DNA from: Pseudomonas piscis | GTDB taxonomy: Bacteria; Pseudomonadota; Gammaproteobacteria; Pseudomonadales; Pseudomonadaceae | DNA length: 64,000 nucleotides | Assembly (NCBI RefSeq): GCF_009380155.1 | Contig: NZ_WHUV01000001.1 | Coordinates: 1,984,001-2,048,000 of the forward strand | Direction of reading: 5' to 3' | In this document: positions 54,567-61,500 of the stretch, piece by piece | How positions within the stretch are numbered: the first letter of the stretch is position 1 | Layout of the letters: each line of letters starts with the position of its first letter | Translations under genes and position numbers: made by a program | Notes under the pieces: model-generated | What the model was told of the DNA's origin: nothing | Databases searched by the model: none | Seen by the model: only the letters and a program-made list of their open reading frames with translations

Positions 54567-54740
54567 ATGAATTACCTGATGTCCCTGGCGGCTGGCCTGC
54601 TGGTCGGGCTGCTCTACGGTGCCCTGCAGGTGCGTTCCCCGGCACCGCCAGCCATCGCCCTGGTGGGGCTGCTGGGCATGCTCGGTGGCGAACAGCTGTG
54701 GCCCCTGGGGCGCCAACTGTTCAGCCAGTGGCTGTCCTGA
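54567..54740 (+). CDS. XapX domain small membrane protein
   Basis: A 57-residue protein starting MNYLMSLAAGLLVGLLYGAL, with two hydrophobic helices. The signature SPAPPAIALVGLLGMLGGEQ is that of the XapX domain (DUF1427). Function unknown; such genes often lie near AraC regulators and oxidoreductases as here. GGGAG lies upstream of the start. Confidence 0.85.
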   Translation: MNYLMSLAAGLLVGLLYGALQVRSPAPPAIALVGLLGMLGGEQLWPLGRQLFSQWLS

Positions 54741-54779
54741 TCGCTGATATCGACTGTTTTTCGACCCATGGAGTCTTTG

Positions 54780-55736
54780 ATGAAAGCACTGCAATTTTCC
54801 GCCACCGGCGACCTCGCTTCCCTGCAACTGGTGGAGGTTCCGACTCCGGTCCCCGGGCCCGGCCAGGTATTGGTACGGATCAAGGCGGCGGGCCTGAATC
54901 CCAGCGATGTGAAGAATGTCCTCGGGCGTTTTCCCTACACCACGCTGCCACGGATTCCCGGACGGGATTTTGCCGGGGTGGTGGAGCAGGGGCCGGACGA
55001 CTTGATCGGCCAGGAAGTCTGGGGCACCGGCAGGGACCTGGGCTTTTTCGCCGACGGCAGCCACGCCCAGTACGTGGTGTTGTCGGCCAGCGGCGTGGCG
55101 CTCAAGCCCCGGCACCTGAGCTTTGCCCAGGCCGCCAGCCTCGGCGTGCCCTATACCACCGCCTGGGATGCCCTGGAGCGTAGCGGCGTGGTCGCCGGTA
55201 CCCGGCTGCTGGTGATCGGTGGCGGCGCCGTGGCCACTGCGGCCCTGGCCCTGGCCAAGGTTCGTGGCGCCCAGGTGCTGGCGGCGGCGCGCCGGCCGGA
55301 GCAGGTGCAGGCGTTGCAGGCCCAGGGCTATCCGGTGCTGCAACTGGCGCAGCCGGAAAACCTCGCCACCCAGGTGGGCGAGCATCATGCCGGCGGCGCC
55401 GAGGTGATCTTCGACACTACCGGCTTCTGGCTGCCGGCGGCGGTGCCGGCCCTGGCCACGTTCGGTCGGATCGCCATCATCGCCGCGCCGGTGGATGGCC
55501 ATGTGCAGCTGCCGGCCCTGGCCCTGTACCGCAAGGGTGGCTCGGTGGTGGGGATCAATTCGCTGCTGTATGGCGTCGAGGAATGCGCGGCGATGCTGGA
55601 GCAGTTCGGTCGCTATTTCGACGAAGGCTTGTTGCCGCTGCCCGAGGGGTTGCTGGAGTCGCCGCTGGAGCAGGGGCTGGAGCGCTATGCCGAGGTCAAC
55701 CAGGGCGGTGGCGACAAGGTGATCCTGATTCCTTGA
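54780..55736 (+). CDS. MDR superfamily quinone oxidoreductase/alcohol dehydrogenase
   Basis: A 318-residue enzyme of the medium-chain dehydrogenase family. The start MKALQFSATGDLASLQLVEV, GLNPSDVKNVLG, GRDFAGVVEQ and the nucleotide-binding LLVIGGGAVATAALALAKV are typical of NAD(P)H:quinone reductases. Zinc-ligand cysteines of true alcohol dehydrogenases are absent. ATG 54780 has GGAG six bases upstream; ATG 54768 in frame is less likely. It follows the XapX gene by 39 bases and is probably co-transcribed. Confidence 0.82.
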   Translation: MKALQFSATGDLASLQLVEVPTPVPGPGQVLVRIKAAGLNPSDVKNVLGRFPYTTLPRIPGRDFAGVVEQGPDDLIGQEVWGTGRDLGFFADGSHAQYVVLSASGVALKPRHLSFAQAASLGVPYTTAWDALERSGVVAGTRLLVIGGGAVATAALALAKVRGAQVLAAARRPEQVQALQAQGYPVLQLAQPENLATQVGEHHAGGAEVIFDTTGFWLPAAVPALATFGRIAIIAAPVDGHVQLPALALYRKGGSVVGINSLLYGVEECAAMLEQFGRYFDEGLLPLPEGLLESPLEQGLERYAEVNQGGGDKVILIP

Positions 55737-55761
55737 GGCGGGCAGGGCCGGGGGGCGTTGA

Positions 55762-55909
55762 CGCAGCTTCGCAGGCTCAGCAGCGGCTACAGGGTTTGTT
55801 TGTGTAGCCGCTGCCGCAGGCAGCGTACGGGCCGTAGGGCCGTAGGGTTTGTGGGATCGCTGAAGGCCCTGCGGGCCTTGGCGCAGCTTCGCGGGCTCAG
55901 CAGCGGCTA
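55762..55909. repeat. REP-type repeats, three units
   Basis: A right arm (GCAGGCTCAGCAGCGGCTA) at about 55770-55789, a left arm TAGCCGCTGCCGCAGGCAGC at 55805, and another right arm ending 55909. They fill nearly the whole gap between the convergent oxidoreductase and NUP genes. Confidence 0.8.
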
Positions 55910-55935
55910 CAGGTTTGGGTAGGGCGATCACGGGG

Positions 55936-56964
55936 TCATTGCGGGACGCCGTGCTCCCAGGCCGACCAGTTCTTGAGGATGTCCTGCACCAGGGGGTTGC
56001 CGGCGCGGTAGAGGTTTTCCAGGGCCGGTACGAAACCGCCCTGGTCGGCGTACTTGAGCAGGTTGTCCACTTCGCTGGCACCGGGTGCCGGGCGGTCGAA
56101 GTCCGAGCCGGCGCGCAGTACCGCCAGGCGCTGGACGTCCACCAGGCCTTCGCGGCTGGCCCGCAGCAGCGCCTCGTAGGTGGAGTTGTCTTCCTGCTGG
56201 GTGGTGCAGTAAACGCCCTTGTTGTCGGTGAGCAAGCGGGTCCAGACCTCAGCTCGTTCACTCAGGCGCGTGCCGGAGAACCAGGTATTGCCGGCCAGGG
56301 TGTCGCAGCGGGTGACCACCGGCGGTTGGTTGGCCGGAGCCTGGGGATACTTCAGGCGCCAGGCCGCTGATTCCTTGCTTTCGCTCAAGGTCACCTTCTG
56401 GCTCAGGGCAAACGCCTTGGCCTGGAGTTTCGGGTTGAGCTCGAACACTTCGGTCTTGTAGTCCAGGGGCGGTTTTTCATTGGGCCCCTTGGTGTTGATG
56501 CCCAGGTAGCCGGTGGGCCATTCCTTGGGCGCATCCCGCGAGTCGAGCTCCCACTGGGTGCCGAACTCCACCAGGTAATGGGCCCAGGCCGCGGTGCCGA
56601 TGGTGCCTTGATGCGGGCTGATGCCGGCAATCCCGGCAATGAGGAAGTAACTCTTGCGCAGGTCGAACTTCGGCGACAGCGCCAGGGCCAGGGTCGAGGC
56701 CGCGGCGTTGGTCTGGCCCATGCCGGTGGTCAGCAGGCACACCTGCCGGTCGTTGTTGCAACTGATGTCCGGGTATTCTCCGGCCAACCCCGGGACACGC
56801 ACCTTGTGCTTGAGCTCCAGGCGCTCGATCCAGTTCTGTGCTTCCGGAGCGAACATGCTGATCAGCACCACCTTGGGCTTGATCGGCGCCTCATTGGCCC
56901 AGGCCCCGCCGGCCAGCACCGCACTCAGGCCCACTATCCACGAAACTTTCTGCATGCCACGCAT
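55936..56964 (-). CDS. Purine nucleoside permease (NUP) family protein
   Basis: A 342-residue protein. A signal peptide (VSWIVGLSAVLAGGAWA) is followed by PKVVLISMFAPEAQNW and TGMGQTNAAASTLALALSP, then LIAGIAGISPHQGTIGTAAW. The NUP family was named from a yeast nucleoside permease but resembles nucleoside phosphorylases in fold, and bacterial members are periplasmic. It lies 98 bases downstream of a Tsx-like porin gene on the same strand, pointing to nucleoside uptake or periplasmic processing. Confidence 0.85.
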   Translation of the reverse strand: MRGMQKVSWIVGLSAVLAGGAWANEAPIKPKVVLISMFAPEAQNWIERLELKHKVRVPGLAGEYPDISCNNDRQVCLLTTGMGQTNAAASTLALALSPKFDLRKSYFLIAGIAGISPHQGTIGTAAWAHYLVEFGTQWELDSRDAPKEWPTGYLGINTKGPNEKPPLDYKTEVFELNPKLQAKAFALSQKVTLSESKESAAWRLKYPQAPANQPPVVTRCDTLAGNTWFSGTRLSERAEVWTRLLTDNKGVYCTTQQEDNSTYEALLRASREGLVDVQRLAVLRAGSDFDRPAPGASEVDNLLKYADQGGFVPALENLYRAGNPLVQDILKNWSAWEHGVPQ

Positions 56965-57062
56965 AACACCTCCATGATTGCCGTTGATCGGTGCTGATCC
57001 TGCTCGATCCAGGTTACACCGTGGTTGTCTTGCTGCTTGTCGCTCGAAACTTGCCGCTGTCG

Positions 57063-58019
57063 CTAAAACTGATAGCCGACCCCGGCGTAATACCCCCAGC
57101 CGTTGGAGCGCGCGCGGAATTCGCCATCGCCGAAATTCAGCACGCTGCCGTCTTCCCAGTTGCCGCCGTTATGGAAGTACCGGCCCACCAGGGTGAAGCG
57201 CAGATGGGTGAAGGAGTACAGCAGCACATTGGTGGCCACGGTGGCATTGGCCGTACGGGCCGGGTTGTCCTTGTGCAGGTCGGAACCGAAATCGAAGTTG
57301 GTGAAGCCGATGTAGGTCAGCGAGGCGCCGTTGCTGAATTTGTCGATGGGCACGATGTACTTGAGCTGGGCGCGGTAGCCATCCCAGGAGTATTCATTGC
57401 TGGCGCCATAGTTTTCCCACTGGTAGCGACCGTAGAAGTTGGCGGACAGGTTGACCCGCGAGTGGGTGTCGATGTCGGTGCCCAGGCCGCTGTACAGGGT
57501 GTTGGCACGGTTGGCGGTGCGGCTGCCGTGGTCGTAGATCCAGTCGAAGGCCACGTACCACTCCTTGATCGGGCCGATGGCCAGGCTGCGGCCGGCCAGG
57601 TAGTCGATGGAGATGCGCGGCTCGTGCTCCATGAACAGCGGCGAGCCATGGTCCCAGACGCCCTTGTCGTGGCTGTTGCCGATATCGAGGACCTTCGGCA
57701 GGTCGATGTAGCCATAGAGCTCGAACGGTCCCTTGCGCCCGAAATACTCGTATTCCAGGTAGACGTCGTCCGCCGGGCGGGGGCCGAAGCTGATGTCCTT
57801 GCTGCCGATCAGCATCAGGTCCTGGTTGTACCAGTCGGAGAGGTAGGCGCCGGGCTTGGCCGGTTGCACATCCTTGCTCAGGCCTTCGCCCTGGGCCGAC
57901 TCGTCCGGGGTGACCGGTTGGGCCAACAGTGCAGGGCTGAGTAATCCGGTAACGATGCCCAGTAGCAGGGAAACGCTGCGTGGGTACGAAGGCGCGGTAC
58001 GCCTGGAGGTGACGAGCAT
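57063..58019 (-). CDS. Tsx-like nucleoside-specific outer membrane porin
   Basis: A 318-residue outer-membrane protein starting MLVTSRRTAPSYPRSV, with signal peptide (SLLLGIVTGLLSPALLAQ). The barrel shows SDWYNQDLMLIGSKDISFGP, YLEYEYFGRKGPFELYGYID and ends GWGYYAGVGYQF with terminal phenylalanine. These match the Tsx family, a channel for nucleosides. It is upstream of the NUP gene and probably in one operon with it. Confidence 0.85.
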   Translation of the reverse strand: MLVTSRRTAPSYPRSVSLLLGIVTGLLSPALLAQPVTPDESAQGEGLSKDVQPAKPGAYLSDWYNQDLMLIGSKDISFGPRPADDVYLEYEYFGRKGPFELYGYIDLPKVLDIGNSHDKGVWDHGSPLFMEHEPRISIDYLAGRSLAIGPIKEWYVAFDWIYDHGSRTANRANTLYSGLGTDIDTHSRVNLSANFYGRYQWENYGASNEYSWDGYRAQLKYIVPIDKFSNGASLTYIGFTNFDFGSDLHKDNPARTANATVATNVLLYSFTHLRFTLVGRYFHNGGNWEDGSVLNFGDGEFRARSNGWGYYAGVGYQF

Positions 58020-58524
58020 TGAAAATCCTTGTTCGTGCGGGGTGAGATCAGGTTTGGGCAATCATCGGCGAATGGCCTGGATTCCCTGGCGCGCAAACGT
58101 TTGCATGTGTCGTACCAACTCGTCTTTTTGCTGTTGGATCGACGTGACCGGTCTGTTTGGGAAGGAAAGGGTGGATGAGCGCACCATTTGGCCAGGTTCA
58201 GCCCGAACTTGACCTCGTAAGGGTGCAATACAGTGACCTGTGCGCTGTTGTAAAAATTTTAGAACACTACGGATGGCCGAAAATAAGCGCTTTTTCCCGG
58301 ATTTTTACTGAGATTAATCGTTGCACCTTACCAAGGTATTAATGCTATTTGATGGTGCACCAGGGTTGGGCAAGCTTTGCGGCGTCGTCTAGGTTTCTGC
58401 CAGGGAAATTTAACCATCAGTCAGGTTTTTGCGGGTTGCTGCGTGTAGTAGAGGGATCTGAAGCTTCCGGGTAGTACGCGTTCCTACGTAATGAAGAAGC
58501 CTGCTCTCAAGGAAGGAGCTGCAT
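58020..58524. other. 505-base intergenic region, Tsx / autotransporter promoters
   Basis: No gene is supported. The middle (58245-58350) is AT-rich (GTAAAAATTTTAGAACACTA, then GATTAATCGTTGCACC) and may hold promoter elements of the autotransporter; a strong ribosome-binding site GGAAGGAG lies at about 58511-58518. I found no known operator. Confidence 0.5.
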
Positions 58525-61500
58525 GTGAACGCTCGCGCCAGGGATGTGCTGGTCAGTCTTTCGCCTTTGCCCCTGGCCATCCGCCTGGGATTGGCCGGCC
58601 TGCTCTGGGGCCTGGCCAGCCCGGCAGCCATGGCCGCGTGCTCCCCGGCCAACCCCAGCGCCGGCAGCATCGTCACTTGCAGCGGCAATGCCACGGCGAT
58701 CCTCACCAACGCTTTCGCCACCTCCGCCGACGACCTGACGGTCAACGTCAACAGTGGCGCGACCTTCAACTCGCTGCTCGGCGGCACGGCGATGAGCCTC
58801 ACCGGCCATAACATCACCCTGAACAACAGTGGCACCATCGACCCGGCCCTGCTCGGGCTGGTGACCCTGCTCAGCAATGGTGCGGTCATCGGCAATGGCA
58901 GCGCCGCGACCGTCAACATCAACAACGCGGCCAGCGGTACCCTCAACGGTACCTCCGGCATCCTCGGCCTGAACCTGGGCACGCTCAACGGCATGGCGCT
59001 GAACATCAACAACGGCGCGGGGGGCAGCACCACCATCGTCAATAACGGCAGCATCGGTTCCTCGGCATTGCTGGGCCTGACCCTGCTCTCCGCCGATGCG
59101 CCGGTGGTGGCGGTGCGGGGTGGCTCGCAGGTCAACATGACCAACAACGGCACCCTGGTGGGCCGGGTGGCGTTCCAGGCCTCGGCGGCTGGCAACAACT
59201 TCACCAATACCGGGCAGATCACTGGCGGTGTGTCCCTGGGGGCCGGCAGCACCAACAGCTTCACCGCAGTGACTGGTTCCTCGGTCAGCAGCGGCGGCGG
59301 GATCGGTGTCAGCCTGGGTGGCCTGCTGGGGGTCGACCTGACGTTTGCCCCCACAGGGCAGATCGATGGCGGCGCCGGTGGTTCCAACACCCTGCTGCTG
59401 CAGAACACCCTGGGCGTGGGTGGCGGCACCACCGGCAGCGGCACCATTTCCAGCGCCAACTACGTCAACTTCAACAACCTGACCCTCAACAGCGGCACCT
59501 GGACCTTGCAGGGGCCGGTGGTCAGCGGCAACACCACGCTCAATGGCGGGGTGGCCCTGTACAACAACAGCGCCACCTTCGGCAGCGGTCTGCTGACCTC
59601 CAATGGTGGTGTGCTGCAAGCCAGCAGCGCCGGCCTGACCTTGAACAACCTGATCAGCCTGGGCGCTGGCGGCCTGACCCTGCAAGGCAGCAACGACACC
59701 ACCCTGGCCGGGGTGATTTCCGGTGGTGGCGGGCTGGTCAAGTCCGGCGCCGGGCAACTGACCCTCAATGGCGCCAATACCTACACCGGCAGCACCACCC
59801 TCAATGGCGGCACGGTGCAGGTGGGCAACAACCAGGCTTTCAGCACTTCCACCGTGACCCTGGGCGGCGCGGCCACCTTGAGCGCGCCGGGCAGCGTCAA
59901 CCTGGGCAACAGTTTCGTGTTGAACAACGCCCTGAGCACCGGCGGTGTCGGCGCGCTGACCTTGTCCGGTGTCCTCAGCGGCAGTGCCGCGCTGAACAAG
60001 GGTGGCACCGGTAGCCTGACCCTGAGCGGCAACAACACTGGCTTCAGCGGCACCACCAACCTCAACGCCGGCAGTCTGATCCTGGGCAACAACAATGCCT
60101 TGGGCAGTGGCCTGCTCAGTACGGCCAGCGGCACCACCCTGGATGCCAACACTGCCATCAACCTGGGCAACGCCCTGGCCCTGGCCGGCAACCTGACGGT
60201 GGGCGGCAGCAATGCCCTGACCCTGGGCGGCCTGGTCAGCGGTGCCGGTGGCCTGATCAAGAATGGCAGCGCCGACCTGGTTCTCAATTCGGCCAATGCC
60301 TACCTGGGCAACACGGCCCTGAATGCCGGGCGCTTGATCGTCGGCAATGCCGGCGCCCTGAGCACCGGCACCCTCAACGCGGCGGCCGGTACGACGCTGG
60401 ATGCCAACACCGCCTTGAGCCTGGGCAACAACGTCAACCTGGCCGGTGCCCTGACCATTGGGGGCACCCAGAACCTGGGCCTCTCCGGGCAGATCAACGG
60501 TGCCGGCGGGCTGGTCAAGAACGGCGGGGCCAGCCTGACCCTGTCCGGCAACAACGGCTACCTGGGCAATACCAACCTCAACAGCGGGTCGTTGATCGTC
60601 GGCAGCAACCTGGCCCTGGGCCTGGGTGTGCTCAATACCGCCGCCGGCACTACCCTGGACAGCAGCACCGCGGTGTCCCTGGGCAATACCCTGAACCTGT
60701 CCGGCAACCTCAACCTGGCCGGCAGCAACGCGCTGACCCTCGGCGGGCTGGTCACCGGCACCGGAGGCCTGACCAAGAACGGCACGGCCAACCTGACCCT
60801 CAATGGCAGCAACACCTACCAGGGCGGAACCTTGCTCAACGGCGGCACCCTGACCCTGGGCAACAGCGGCGCCCTGGGCAGTGGCACCTTGACCGTGGGC
60901 AGCGCGGCGAACCTCGCCGGCAGCACCAGCCTGGACCTGCTCAATGCCATAGTGCTCAACGCCGACCTGACCCTGGACGGGCTCAACCCGCTGATCCTGG
61001 ATGGCGATATCAGCGGTGCCTATGGCCTGGTCAAGAACGGTGGCGCCAACCTCACCCTCAATGGCAACAACAGCTACCAGGGCGGCACCTTGCTCAATGC
61101 CGGCAGCCTGACCCTGGGGAGCGCCACGGCCCTGGGCAGCGGTGCGCTGACCGTGGGCGGCGCCAGTTCGCTGAATGCCGGCAGTGCCCTGAACGTGGGC
61201 AATGCCATCAACCTCAATGCCAACCTCACGGTGGGCGGTAGCAATGCCCTGACCCTGGGCGGAACCATCGGCGGCAGCGCCGGGCTGATCAAGAGTGGCA
61301 GTTCCAGCCTGACCCTCAGCGGTACCAATACCTACCAGGGCAATACCGCCCTCAACGGCGGCACGCTGATCCTGGGCGCCAATGGTGCCCTGGGCAATGG
61401 CACGCTGAATGCCGCCAACGGCACCAGCCTGGATGCCAGCACCGCGGTCAGCATCGGCAATGGATTGAACCTGGGCGGCAACCTGACGATCGCCGGCAGC

